Source: a bacterium
GTDB lineage: Bacteria; Desulfobacterota; Desulfobulbia; Desulfobulbales; Desulfobulbaceae
Direction: 5' to 3'
Length of the DNA: 64,000 nucleotides
NCBI GenBank assembly: GCA_030538155.1
Contig: JAUNUN010000007.1
Location: forward strand, 1 to 64,000
The notes under the pieces were generated by a model. The model was given only the letters and a program-made list of their open reading frames with translations, was not told where the DNA came from and made no database searches. Below are positions 26,940 to 34,981 of this stretch, in pieces. A program made the translations under genes and the position numbers. Within the stretch, counting starts at the first letter, position 1; every line of letters starts with the position of its first letter.

Positions 26940-27047
26940 ATGTGCAAGATCCTTTCTTTGAGACCGGTTGAACAGATACTCCATTCAAGCTCGGTGCACG
27001 CATTCCACTTCCCTATCAAATGCCTATCTATCGGCTTCAGGAAATGT

Positions 27048-27863
27048 TCAATCTCCAGCCTGCCAGCCGTTTTTGATCAGTCTGGCTTCATCCTCGGGGT
27101 CAAGGGGTTGGCCCTGGATGAGGCGGCCGATGAGCGCATCAAGAGTGCTGCTCTCTTCCTCGCCTATGGCCGGTGCATAGTGATCGGGCTGAGGGCTTTC
27201 ACCTTGAGATTCATTTTCCTGCTGCACCGCAAGTTCAATGGTTTGCCAGTGCCCGTTTTGCCGGCAGGCCACGCCATAGCTGATCTGGGAAGTATCGGCC
27301 CGGCCTGTTCGTTCTTCATACTCCCGACAGAAAACTTGTTCATGGCTGAGGAAACTGAGCCGTGGCATGATCTCGCGCCAAGGGGTGTCCGCGCCGATCG
27401 TATCTTGAGTATAGACTGCCCCGCTGATCGTATTTTCAAGCGCTTCATCTAAAAAATTATCCGCTGCCGCCACAGGCACCGGGTCAACCAGGCCGCTGTG
27501 CAGGTAGTGATTGCCGATATAGGCCGCCAGAGCGCCTACCATCAGGGCCAGTGCTGCTGCCCAGAGTAGGGCAGGTTTTGCCCTGAAATACGAAATACAC
27601 GCCCTGCGCGTCGTCGTCGCTTGGGCATTTCGGCCTGTTTGGCCTGATACCCGAATGCAGTTGATCAGACGTTCAGGCACAGGCTCCTCCAGAACAGGAT
27701 CAAAGGCCTTGTTCAGGAGGTCCCGGCTCTTTTGCATAAGCTCGACCGTGGCCCGCGCATCGGGGTTCTTTGCCAAAAGCCTGCGAACTTCTTCGACTTG
27801 TCCGGCAGGAAGTTCGCCGTCCACATAGGCCATCAGGGTTTCATCGTTTAGTATACACGTCAT
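27048..27863 (-). CDS. Anti-sigma factor, single-span membrane protein
   Basis: Likely binds and silences the ECF sigma factor encoded just upstream. It has 271 residues from MTCILNDETLMAYVDGELP; the longer frame would start at a TTG inside the sigma gene. The N-terminal ~75 residues resemble anti-sigma domains (LMAYVDGELPAGQVEEVRRLL) but lack the HxxxCxxC zinc motif. A membrane span lies near residues 98-120 (LLWAAALALMVGALAAYIG). The periplasmic C-terminal half has two cysteines (QVFCREYEE and YGVACRQNGHWQ) that could form a disulfide. The sigma gene stop is 49 bases upstream. The neighbouring secreted protease gene makes proteolytic release of the sigma factor, or control of the protease by it, the obvious hypotheses. 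Confidence 0.82.
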   Translation of the reverse strand: MTCILNDETLMAYVDGELPAGQVEEVRRLLAKNPDARATVELMQKSRDLLNKAFDPVLEEPVPERLINCIRVSGQTGRNAQATTTRRACISYFRAKPALLWAAALALMVGALAAYIGNHYLHSGLVDPVPVAAADNFLDEALENTISGAVYTQDTIGADTPWREIMPRLSFLSHEQVFCREYEERTGRADTSQISYGVACRQNGHWQTIELAVQQENESQGESPQPDHYAPAIGEEESSTLDALIGRLIQGQPLDPEDEARLIKNGWQAGD

Positions 27864-27912
27864 GTTCAATTCTCGGCTATCTGCAGGCAGGCGATACGCC
27901 CAGGAAATCAGG

Positions 27913-28404
27913 TCAGGCAATCAGTTCATAGAGGCGGCGGCGGGCGCGGGACAGCCGGCTCATTACGGTGCCCGCAGGAACTTCCAAAACTTTGGCCGCC
28001 TCCTTATAGGACAATCCTTCCACTGACACCAAGGTCAGGACAACACGCTGATCTTCCGGCAATTTTTGCATAGCCCTGGAGACTGCTGCCAGGGTGTGCC
28101 GGTTTTCCACATCTTCTTTGCTGTAGCCCCTGGCCTCATATTCAGCAGTCTCCAACTTAACGTTTAGGCCTTGGGCCTTGCGGGCCCTCCAGGTATCGAT
28201 CCATATATTCTTGGTGATACGAAACATCCAGCTATCAAAACGGGTATCAGCCTGGTATTGGTGCAGATTTTTTAAGGCACGCTCACAGGCGTTCTGGACC
28301 AGATCATCGGCCTGATCACGGGAGCCGGTCAAACCAAGGGCAAAACGTCGAAGCCTGGGAAGCAGCGCTACAAGTTCCTCCCGAATGGATTCGTCTGCTG
28401 TCAT
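27913..28404 (-). CDS. ECF-type RNA polymerase sigma factor
   Basis: A 163-residue group 4 sigma factor with region 2 (DQADDLVQNACERALKNL, DTRFDSWMFRITKNIWID) and region 4 (LPEDQRVVLTLVSVEGLSYKE, GTVMSRLSRARRRL), and no region 3. AGGAAGG precedes the ATG. It is co-directional with the anti-sigma gene and divergent from the subtilase gene. The spacer contains a GGAAT-type element on each strand (see 28423-28501). The signal it answers is unknown. Confidence 0.95.
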   Translation of the reverse strand: MTADESIREELVALLPRLRRFALGLTGSRDQADDLVQNACERALKNLHQYQADTRFDSWMFRITKNIWIDTWRARKAQGLNVKLETAEYEARGYSKEDVENRHTLAAVSRAMQKLPEDQRVVLTLVSVEGLSYKEAAKVLEVPAGTVMSRLSRARRRLYELIA

Positions 28405-28422
28405 AACCTTCCTGTTATCAAG

Positions 28423-28501
28423 AACGAAAGCTGTGGTGATTTATTCCATCCAATATCAAAAACGTGTACGAAAGGAATGTGCGGCATTGAAAGTGCATTT
28501 T
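28423..28501. promoter_or_regulatory. Candidate divergent ECF promoters
   Basis: Each strand of the spacer carries GGAAT followed by a short -10-like element. Rightward, GGAAT is at 28474-28478 and CATTTT at 28496-28501, 17 bases apart. Leftward, GGAAT is at 28447-28443 and CGTT at 28426-28423, 16 bases apart. GGAA-type -35 boxes are typical of ECF sigma factors, and a matching pair would let the sigma factor drive itself and the protease. The elements are short and could be chance. Confidence 0.4.
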
Positions 28502-28567
28502 CCCGAAACATGAGGCATAGTACCTATATAACAAAGAACAATGCGCAAGTATACCAAGGAGATAGAG

Positions 28568-30007
28568 ATGACACACTTGGCTGGAAAGCTTATGCAAGTA
28601 TTGATTTTGCTCTTTTGTGCTGTCAGCTTGATCGTTCTGCCGCCATTAAGCCCGCTTGAATGGCCGGCCGTGGTGGCTCATGCCGATGATGATGACGGCG
28701 GTGATGATGATGGTGGCGACGATGGCGGTGATGACGGCGGAGGCGGGTCATCCGGTGGTGCAGGGGGTTCATCCGGCGGCGGCGGGGGGGGCAGTGGAGG
28801 AGGTTCCGGCGGCAGCGGCAGCAGTGGTGGTGATTCTTCAGACGGTGATCGCGGCGGCGGGGACAGTGATGGCTGGAATATCCTGCAAACCCCGACCAGG
28901 GGCACTCCTGCGAAGGCAACGACCAGGCCCATCAAAGACAACAGGAAATTTGAACCAGGCCGGGTACTGGCTGTCAATGCTCAGAAAAACACCCTGAACC
29001 GCATTCGGCAGTTGGGCTTTTCTGTAAGCCCTATTATCTCCATGCCTGCCTTGCAGCTGACCGTGCACATCGTGACCACCTCTTCCCAGGATATGACTGC
29101 ACTCGAAGCGCTGGAGTTTTTGAAAGGCCAGATTCCCAAGGGTTTTTTTGTCCTCAATGACAAGTATCGGATAGCAGAAGAAAAACCAAAGACCTACAAG
29201 TGGGAGACCTTTGCCTTTACCGTCATGGAGTGGCAGCATTCTGCCCGCTGCGGCGAAAAAATCAAGATAGGCATGGTGGACACGGCCGTTGATATGCAGC
29301 TTCCGGCACTGGCCGAACAACGTATCACCACCAAGGCCTTTGCCGAAGATGGCCGCAATTCGTCCACCACGCACGGCACGGCGGTTGCGGCCATTCTGGT
29401 GGGATCCGCCCAGAGCGAATATCCTGGCCTCATGCCCCAGGCCAGCCTGTATGCGGCGGACACTTTCACCGAAAAAAATGGCCTGCACACCACTGCGCTC
29501 ATGCTCGCGCAAGGCTTGGACTGGCTCTTGACGCAGAAGGTGAGTGTGATCAATGCCAGCATTGCCGGGCCGGATAACGAACTGCTGCGCACTGCCGTGG
29601 ACCGGGTGGCGGCAAAAAAGGTGGCAATAGTGGCCGCAGCAGGCAATGGTGGGCCCAAAGCGCCGCCGGCCTATCCGGCCGCCTATGGCAAGAGTGTTTC
29701 CGTAACGGCTGTAGACTACCGTCTGCGACCCTACAAAAACGCCAACCGCGGCGACTATCTTACTGTGGCCGCGCCAGGCGTGGGTATCTGGACTCCGGGC
29801 TGGGCGGGCGGCAAATACCGCACCGGCACCTCCTATGCCGCCCCCCATGTTACAGCGGTTGTGGCGCTGATCCTCAAGCAGTCCCCTAGTTTAGACAATA
29901 AGGAATTGCACCGGCGTTTGCAGCAGCATAGCTATGACTTGGGCGCTCCAGGAAAAGACCCGGTTTTTGGCTGGGGCTTGTTAAAAGCGCCAATGGCCTG
30001 CGACTAG
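28568..30007 (+). CDS. Secreted subtilisin-like serine protease (S8) with Asp/Gly-rich linker
   Basis: From ATG 28568 (AAGGAG six bases upstream) the protein has 479 residues. A signal peptide ends near AHA (residue 39). A low-complexity segment of almost only Asp, Gly and Ser follows (about 40-102), possibly calcium-binding or a flexible tether. A propeptide-like region (about 128-200) precedes the catalytic domain. The full subtilisin set is visible: Asp238 (IGMVDTAVD), His269 (STTHGTAVA), Asn360 (AAAGNGG) and Ser422 (GTSYAAPHV). It is divergent from the sigma/anti-sigma pair. Its last 122 bases overlap, in antisense, the end of the ABC exporter gene. The likely location is the periplasm or outside the cell. 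Confidence 0.92.
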   Translation: MTHLAGKLMQVLILLFCAVSLIVLPPLSPLEWPAVVAHADDDDGGDDDGGDDGGDDGGGGSSGGAGGSSGGGGGGSGGGSGGSGSSGGDSSDGDRGGGDSDGWNILQTPTRGTPAKATTRPIKDNRKFEPGRVLAVNAQKNTLNRIRQLGFSVSPIISMPALQLTVHIVTTSSQDMTALEALEFLKGQIPKGFFVLNDKYRIAEEKPKTYKWETFAFTVMEWQHSARCGEKIKIGMVDTAVDMQLPALAEQRITTKAFAEDGRNSSTTHGTAVAAILVGSAQSEYPGLMPQASLYAADTFTEKNGLHTTALMLAQGLDWLLTQKVSVINASIAGPDNELLRTAVDRVAAKKVAIVAAAGNGGPKAPPAYPAAYGKSVSVTAVDYRLRPYKNANRGDYLTVAAPGVGIWTPGWAGGKYRTGTSYAAPHVTAVVALILKQSPSLDNKELHRRLQQHSYDLGAPGKDPVFGWGLLKAPMACD

Positions 30008-31637
30008 AACCAGATTCATCCCTGACCTTGATCCTGCCGTCTTCCAGCAGCCACAGGGTATCGACACAGGGAAGATGGATACTATCCGGCGCGGTGATGA
30101 GTACCGTACCCTGAGATTCGTGCACCAACTGTCGCAGCAGGACTCGACCGGCCGGGTCCAGGGAGGAAGCCGGATCATCCAAGAGGAGAAGATCCGCCTG
30201 GGCGAGGGCGGCTCGGGCCAGAAGTATTCTGCGCAGCTCGCCTGCAGAGAGGTTGCGGCCGTTTTCCGCAATGCGTCCCTTAATGCCGCCAATTCGCTGC
30301 ATGAGTGCGGCAAGCCCATAGCGGACAGCTACGGCTTCAATGACCGTATCCTTGGGCCGCTTCGCTAGCCCCAGACAGAGACTGCGGCGCAACGATCCCG
30401 AAAGTACGGGCGAATGCGGGCCCAGGTACATCAGGCGTTTGGAACTCAGTCCGGCCCAAGAGGCGGCCTTTTCTCCGTCAATCCTGATGCCGCCCCGAGC
30501 GGGCAGCTCCATGCCGGCGATCAGTTGCAAGAGTCTGCTCTTGCCGGAGCCGTTCGCGCCGACAATGCCGATTTTTTGTCCGGGGCAGGCGCCGGCATCC
30601 ACCCCGTTCAGCTCAGCCGCATACACCTGGGCCAGCCGCAGGTAGACCCCCGGTTCCGGCCCTACCTGATGCTGTCTTACGGCGCTGCGGCGCTTAAGCG
30701 GCAGGGGACGTACCCTCAGCAAGACCAGACAGCGGTTTTTGGCTGTGGTCCAGGCGCAATACCGGTTCCACACCGAGCCCAACTCACGCATCTTCTGCAC
30801 CACCATGCCCAGGGCGGCAATGGCTCCCGCCGCTTCCGCTGCAGATACTCGGCTTGCCAGGGCGGCCCAGAGCATGGCAGCAACAGCGCAGCCGCCCATG
30901 ACGTCGGGCACCACCCGAATGAGCACGGCCAAGCGCTGCCGGAGCAGAACCGCTTGGATCATGCGTTCGGTATTGGCCCGTATCTGGGCGCTTTCCCTGG
31001 ACAGGCGGCCCAAAAGGCGGAGTTCGCCCGCGTGAGGCAGCCGTTCAGTAACCCCTGCGCTCAAGCGGGAGCGCCTGCTGCGCAAGCGGCGGTGCGCGGC
31101 CATAAGCGGCAGCCCGGCAAGAGTCATGACAACGAGCCCCAAGAGCACCGGCGGCAGGGCCGCCATGGCCAGATCCCGATTGATGTGCATCAGCACAAAC
31201 CATACCACCGGTATGACAATGGCTGCCGATAAAAGCCGGGTTATACCCCGGCTGATCCATTCCCGAATTGCGGTCAGATCGCCCACAAACCTTAGAGAAA
31301 GTCCGCCCACCCGCCTGCCGGCCAATTCATTGGCCGGCAGGCGAACAATGTGCCTGAAGAGCTTCAGCCTGAGCGAGGCTGCGTATTCTTGGCCGACTTG
31401 TTCGGCAAGCACACGCTCCTGCCAGCGGAATAAGGCCAGCAATACCGCTGAGAGCGCGATCAGGGTAACGGCAAAAACAGGTACCGGGCCATGCGCACCC
31501 CTGGCCAGTGCGGCAAAACTCTCCCGCAGGGCCATGGCGGATCCGCCTGCCGCCAGGGCTTGGAGCAGGGCCAGCAGGGCCACCACTGCCAGGCGGCGGC
31601 CCCGGCCATCGGCAGCGATACTGGGCCAGCCGTTCAT
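29886..31637 (-). CDS. ABC exporter-like protein (membrane domain plus ATPase) with altered ATPase motifs
   Basis: A 583-residue half-transporter: about 300 residues of membrane domain with five or six spans, then an ATP-binding domain. Walker A is intact (GIVGANGSGKS). Other motifs deviate from exporter consensus: the Q-loop position reads LGPHSPVLSG (no Gln), the signature is LSAGE, Walker B is LLLLDDPASSLDP (Asp for the catalytic Glu), and the H-loop reads LITAPDS (Pro for His). ATP hydrolysis may be slow or need a partner. The ATG overlaps the stop of the P-loop gene (ATGA), making it the last gene of a three-gene operon. Its 3' end overlaps the protease gene tail to tail. The substrate is unknown. 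Confidence 0.85.
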   Translation of the reverse strand: MNGWPSIAADGRGRRLAVVALLALLQALAAGGSAMALRESFAALARGAHGPVPVFAVTLIALSAVLLALFRWQERVLAEQVGQEYAASLRLKLFRHIVRLPANELAGRRVGGLSLRFVGDLTAIREWISRGITRLLSAAIVIPVVWFVLMHINRDLAMAALPPVLLGLVVMTLAGLPLMAAHRRLRSRRSRLSAGVTERLPHAGELRLLGRLSRESAQIRANTERMIQAVLLRQRLAVLIRVVPDVMGGCAVAAMLWAALASRVSAAEAAGAIAALGMVVQKMRELGSVWNRYCAWTTAKNRCLVLLRVRPLPLKRRSAVRQHQVGPEPGVYLRLAQVYAAELNGVDAGACPGQKIGIVGANGSGKSRLLQLIAGMELPARGGIRIDGEKAASWAGLSSKRLMYLGPHSPVLSGSLRRSLCLGLAKRPKDTVIEAVAVRYGLAALMQRIGGIKGRIAENGRNLSAGELRRILLARAALAQADLLLLDDPASSLDPAGRVLLRQLVHESQGTVLITAPDSIHLPCVDTLWLLEDGRIKVRDESGSSRRPLALLTSPSQKPGLFLERPSHSYAAANAGAIPYCLN

Positions 31638-32701
31638 GCCACCAGGCGGCGTTCGTGCCGCGCCATGGAATAGTTGCGCAGACTGCAGGCCTGGGCCGGA
31701 TCGCGCAGGGCCTCCCTGGTCAAGACCGTTAAACCGGTGGCGGCCTCGGCCTCCTGTATGTTGAGGGGAGAGCGGCTGATGAGTCCGGTCAGGGCTAGGG
31801 GCCTGATGTCTACCGCAGCCAGGGCCTGGTAGCCGCCCAAGGCGGCCAGGGAATCGGGAGCGGCGTAGAGAAAGCCCTTGAAGAGAGCGCGCACCTCCGG
31901 GTCTTGTAAAAGAGCCGCAGTTTCGGCCTGCAAGAGGCCATCGGCAAACTCCACTACCGCCACCTCGCAGCCCGCATTGGCCGCCGCGTTCATGAGGGTG
32001 CCTATGGCCTGAACGATGCGACGGAGGGGCTGCATATAGGTGGAGACCATGCCGGTATCGGTAAAGTCGGCAACAAAATTAGCGCCTGCGTCCACATAGG
32101 CGTTGTAGTCGCCAAAGGAGCCGGTGCCCGTAACCTTGAGCGCCGCCACCCGGAAGCCGGCACGCTTGAAACCGTGCACCAGAGAGGCCACCGAGGTGGT
32201 TTTGCCCGAATTCATGGCCGCTCCGACCACGGCAATGGCGTGGATGCCATGCGGGCTGATGGTGGACAGCATGGCGTAGCGTTCAAGATTCAGGGTGTTG
32301 TGTGCGGCGTCGGCCAAAAGGCCCAGCGGCACAACCTGGGTGGGCCGTTTCATTTTATCGTGACAGTGACGCATCTTGCCCATGCAGCCGCCGCCGGCGA
32401 GCAAATCCGTGGCCACAGGATCGATCTGGGCAATGCCTTCAAACTGGTCGGAGGCATAGCGCGCGCCGCAGGCCGCCACGATCAGGTCATCGACAAAGAT
32501 AGTGGCCGGGCGGCCGTCCCTGAGTTGCACCCGTTCGTGCGAACCGAGCTGCTGCACCCGGGCCAGGACCAGATCGCCTGACCTGGCGCTTGCAACCTCG
32601 CTCTTGAGGGCTACCGCATCGTCCATCCTGACGCGGCGGGTGCTGAAGGTCCATTTCGCGGCCTGAATCATGCTGCTGTTACCAAATGCTGTCGTTTTCA
32701 T
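31634..32701 (-). CDS. P-loop NTPase-fold protein, DUF1611/MobB-like, function unknown
   Basis: A 355-residue protein starting MKTTAFGNSSM, with CAGGAAAGAC just before the ATG. The first ~100 residues are beta-rich and lack a known domain. Residues 103-120 hold a Cys/His-rich patch (GGGCMGKMRHCHDKMK) that could bind metal. From about 155 a P-loop domain begins: GAAMNSGKTTS, then ALKVTGTGSFGDYNAYVDAG, like DUF1611 and molybdopterin-guanine dinucleotide MobB-type folds. VEFADGLLQAET may supply the Walker B acid. It sits between an alpha/beta hydrolase and an ABC exporter, overlapping the latter by four bases. I cannot assign a reaction. Confidence 0.75.
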   Translation of the reverse strand: MKTTAFGNSSMIQAAKWTFSTRRVRMDDAVALKSEVASARSGDLVLARVQQLGSHERVQLRDGRPATIFVDDLIVAACGARYASDQFEGIAQIDPVATDLLAGGGCMGKMRHCHDKMKRPTQVVPLGLLADAAHNTLNLERYAMLSTISPHGIHAIAVVGAAMNSGKTTSVASLVHGFKRAGFRVAALKVTGTGSFGDYNAYVDAGANFVADFTDTGMVSTYMQPLRRIVQAIGTLMNAAANAGCEVAVVEFADGLLQAETAALLQDPEVRALFKGFLYAAPDSLAALGGYQALAAVDIRPLALTGLISRSPLNIQEAEAATGLTVLTREALRDPAQACSLRNYSMARHERRLVA

Positions 32702-32741
32702 GTCTTTCCTGTTTGTATCTGTTGGTATGAGAGACGCCTTG

Positions 32742-33602
32742 TCAGGCAACCTGGGAGGCCGAGCCGGTATGCGCATAGAGGTGGTCCAGTACGTTGCCCT
32801 TGCGCACACAGCTCCTGAAATCATGGCCGCAGTTTTCAAGCACCGTCATGCTGATATCTGTTTGCAAGCCCCGCTCGCTCGCGGCTGTTCTGAGCGCCTG
32901 CACCCAGTTGACTGCCCGGGCCAGCCGGTGTGTGCCCTGCTGTTGGTCGATTTCAGGACCGCTGCGGGTGTACTGATCCACCTGATTGTCCTTTTCACCC
33001 ACAAAGACCCTGATGGGCAGTTGGAGAAAGTGGTGGAGATTGTCGGTCATGAAGGCCGGGTAACCGGAGAGCCGTTTTGCTGGGGCAGCCAGACCGTAGG
33101 GATAGGCGGCGCTGGTATCCGGCATGGTGTACCAGCCGGCCGAGCAGACATTGAGGCGTCTGACCAGGTGCGGATAGAGCAGGGCGAAGCGGTGCACAAA
33201 CTGGGCTCCGCCGGAATAACCTAGAAGATCGACCGTATGGGTGTTGGCGATGCCGTTTTGCCACAGCATCTGCAGGAGAAATATCAGGGATAGATCGGCC
33301 CTGCTTCTGCCAAGCACCCGCTGATACCCCGGCCGGCCCTGCTCTGAAAACAGAGGAGCGATGACCAGTTGGCCGGTGCGAGCCGCAGCAGATGCCACTT
33401 CCTTGAGCATACCTTTGGCATCCCGTAAGACTCCGTGCACAACAAGAAGTGGCGGCAGGTTCCTGTTCAGCCTGGCCGGAACTGCCAGCCAGCACTTGAG
33501 GCCGTCCTGGCCAAAGGGTCCCGCCTGTTTGATGATAAAGGGTGCGGCGAAGGTTCGTCCCTTTCTCCGCGTAAGGGTTGCAGGTTGAGAATGGGTTTGC
33601 AT
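32742..33602 (-). CDS. Alpha/beta hydrolase, esterase-like
   Basis: A 286-residue cytoplasmic hydrolase with no signal peptide. The fold is supported by LPPLLVVHGVLRD (oxyanion loop), the nucleophile elbow LLGYSGGAQF, an acid in FVGEKDNQVD and a histidine in ENCGHDF, so a Ser-Asp-His triad looks complete. It resembles the esterase/PHB-depolymerase-like group. It is the first gene of the leftward operon with the P-loop protein and ABC exporter; about 40 bases separate it from the next gene. The substrate is unknown. Confidence 0.85.
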   Translation of the reverse strand: MQTHSQPATLTRRKGRTFAAPFIIKQAGPFGQDGLKCWLAVPARLNRNLPPLLVVHGVLRDAKGMLKEVASAAARTGQLVIAPLFSEQGRPGYQRVLGRSRADLSLIFLLQMLWQNGIANTHTVDLLGYSGGAQFVHRFALLYPHLVRRLNVCSAGWYTMPDTSAAYPYGLAAPAKRLSGYPAFMTDNLHHFLQLPIRVFVGEKDNQVDQYTRSGPEIDQQQGTHRLARAVNWVQALRTAASERGLQTDISMTVLENCGHDFRSCVRKGNVLDHLYAHTGSASQVA

Positions 33603-33933
33603 GCTGACTCCTCAAAAGGTGTTTCGTTCGGTACTGTTACAGCGCCTGGTCAGTGGTTGGCGCATGGCGGGCAAGAAGATTTTGCAGAGCTTTTGGCAAA
33701 ACTTTCTTGCCGCTGTTATGCATACCAACGAACTGCGAGGAGATTTATTCCCGGAAATTTTTTCGGGGCGAACAGAGGGAGGCTAAACCGGCAGCACGGC
33801 GCAATTCCAGTCCCTTATCAAAGCCTTGATCTGAAACTGGAAAAAAGATCTGCAATCGAGATGCTCTGCCCTTGCTGTGGCCAGGGCAGGAATTGAGCGG
33901 ATGGATAAGCGAAAAAGCAGTAGGAGCGGCGTT
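33603..33933. other. Intergenic region holding one hairpin-repeat copy
   Basis: Spacer between the metallophosphatase stop and the hydrolase start, both leftward. It contains repeat copy C (33804-33842) and no convincing gene. A rightward 153-codon frame crossing it is mostly the shadow of the hydrolase gene. The promoter of the hydrolase operon must lie here but I cannot point to it. Confidence 0.5.
33804..33842 (-). repeat. Hairpin repeat, copy C (shortened)
   Basis: Read on the minus strand it contains CAGATCAAGGC followed by TTTGAT and ends in CTGGAAT. It shares both ends with copies A and B but lacks about 15 central bases. It can fold as a hairpin (TTCCAGT...ACTGGAA outer arms, ATCAA/TTGAT inner arms). 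It lies about 90 bases beyond the metallophosphatase stop. Confidence 0.6.
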
Positions 33934-34833
33934 TCAGGACAGGGATTTCAGTTTGCCGGCGTGGCAGATACGTCCAGCCTGATCTGCCTGCCAGAATTGC
34001 AGGCTGAGAAGATCCATACAGGTCAAGCGGCCGTCTGCCACACAGGCGCTTCCGGTATCCAGATACAAAATGGAACCCACGCGCATGGGCAAGCGCCTGC
34101 GCGTGATCTGGTGGCCAACCACCAGGGTTTCGGAGAGGGAAGTGCAGGCAGCAGAGGGCGTGCCCCAGTGCAGGGTAGCCAGGCTCTGCTCCTTGAGACT
34201 GCAATGGGCGCTGTAGCCGCCGTGCACCAGAATGAAGCGACCGCTTACAAGGGCATCCACACAGGTAGTACGCAGGAAAAGAAAATCTTCAGGCGGGATG
34301 ACCGCAGCTAACTCGGCTGCGTACCGGATAAGCGCCTCTTTATCTGCACGGGTGCGCATGCCCAGCCGGTAGCTGCCATGCAAGGCCTTTTTCAGCCCAG
34401 TCAGGCTCTTGGCCGCTGTTGCGCCTGCATCGCGGCAGTAGGATTCCAGGGTTTCCAGACCACCATTGCTGAGCCACATGTGCATATTGCCCGCCGGCGA
34501 GGCGGCATCGTTGACAGCATTCCGGTCGTACATGTCGGCCATGCCCGGCGCGGGCGACATGGCCATGAGCAGCATGCCTTCATGGTTGCCCCGCAGGTGG
34601 ACCGACTTGCCCCTGGCGCTCTGATTGCGCAGTTCCGCCAGTACCTCGCGGGAATCCGGCCCCCGGTCGATATAATCACCCAAGGTGACCAAGAGATCCC
34701 CTGGCCCCGGCTGCACCTCCTCCAGTAAGGCCACGAGCGCCTTGTGGCCGCCATGGATATCGGCGATGACCAGCAGGCGCTCGTATGGCGTGTATGGGGT
34801 GTCGATGTTGTCGCAGGCTATGACGGCTTGCAT
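33934..34833 (-). CDS. PPP-family metallophosphoesterase (protein phosphatase/ApaH-like)
   Basis: A 299-residue dinuclear-metal phosphatase with the family motifs in order: VIADIHGGH, GDYIDRGP, RGNHEGM, LVHGGY and VVGHQI. Bacterial relatives act as Ser/Thr phosphatases or diadenosine-tetraphosphatases, and the sequence alone does not decide. It stands alone, leftward, between two copies of a hairpin repeat (34872-34926 upstream, 33804-33842 downstream). Confidence 0.9.
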   Translation of the reverse strand: MQAVIACDNIDTPYTPYERLLVIADIHGGHKALVALLEEVQPGPGDLLVTLGDYIDRGPDSREVLAELRNQSARGKSVHLRGNHEGMLLMAMSPAPGMADMYDRNAVNDAASPAGNMHMWLSNGGLETLESYCRDAGATAAKSLTGLKKALHGSYRLGMRTRADKEALIRYAAELAAVIPPEDFLFLRTTCVDALVSGRFILVHGGYSAHCSLKEQSLATLHWGTPSAACTSLSETLVVGHQITRRRLPMRVGSILYLDTGSACVADGRLTCMDLLSLQFWQADQAGRICHAGKLKSLS

Positions 34834-34871
34834 GCCTGGTGATAGTAGGTAAGGGGTGCAGCAGACGAGTT

Positions 34872-34926
34872 ATTCCATTTCCATCGCAAAGCTCTACCTG
34901 TGTCGGCTTTGATCTGGAAACGGAAT
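34872..34926 (-). repeat. Hairpin repeat, copy B (55 bases)
   Basis: An imperfect palindrome bounded by ATTCC/GGAAT, with inner CAAAGC/GCTTTG arms. Read on the minus strand it matches copy A (51961-52015) at 48 of 55 positions by hand alignment, with no gap. It lies 38 bases before the metallophosphatase ATG. A separate 7-bp hairpin (34939-34955, CCGCACC/GGTGCGG) follows toward the YkgJ-type gene. Confidence 0.8.
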
Positions 34927-34981
34927 TACTATACGCCGCCGCACCTGTGGTGCGGAATATACAGAATAGCGCCGGCCTCTA

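Noticed and set aside
28623-28997. His/Arg-rich or Pro-rich leftward frames and Met/Val-rich rightward frames across the protease linker
   Set aside because: They arise from the repetitive codons of the Asp/Gly/Ser linker read in other frames.
33435-33896. A 153-codon rightward frame between the hydrolase and the metallophosphatase genes
   Set aside because: Half of it is antisense to the hydrolase gene and the rest covers the hairpin repeat; no domain or SD.
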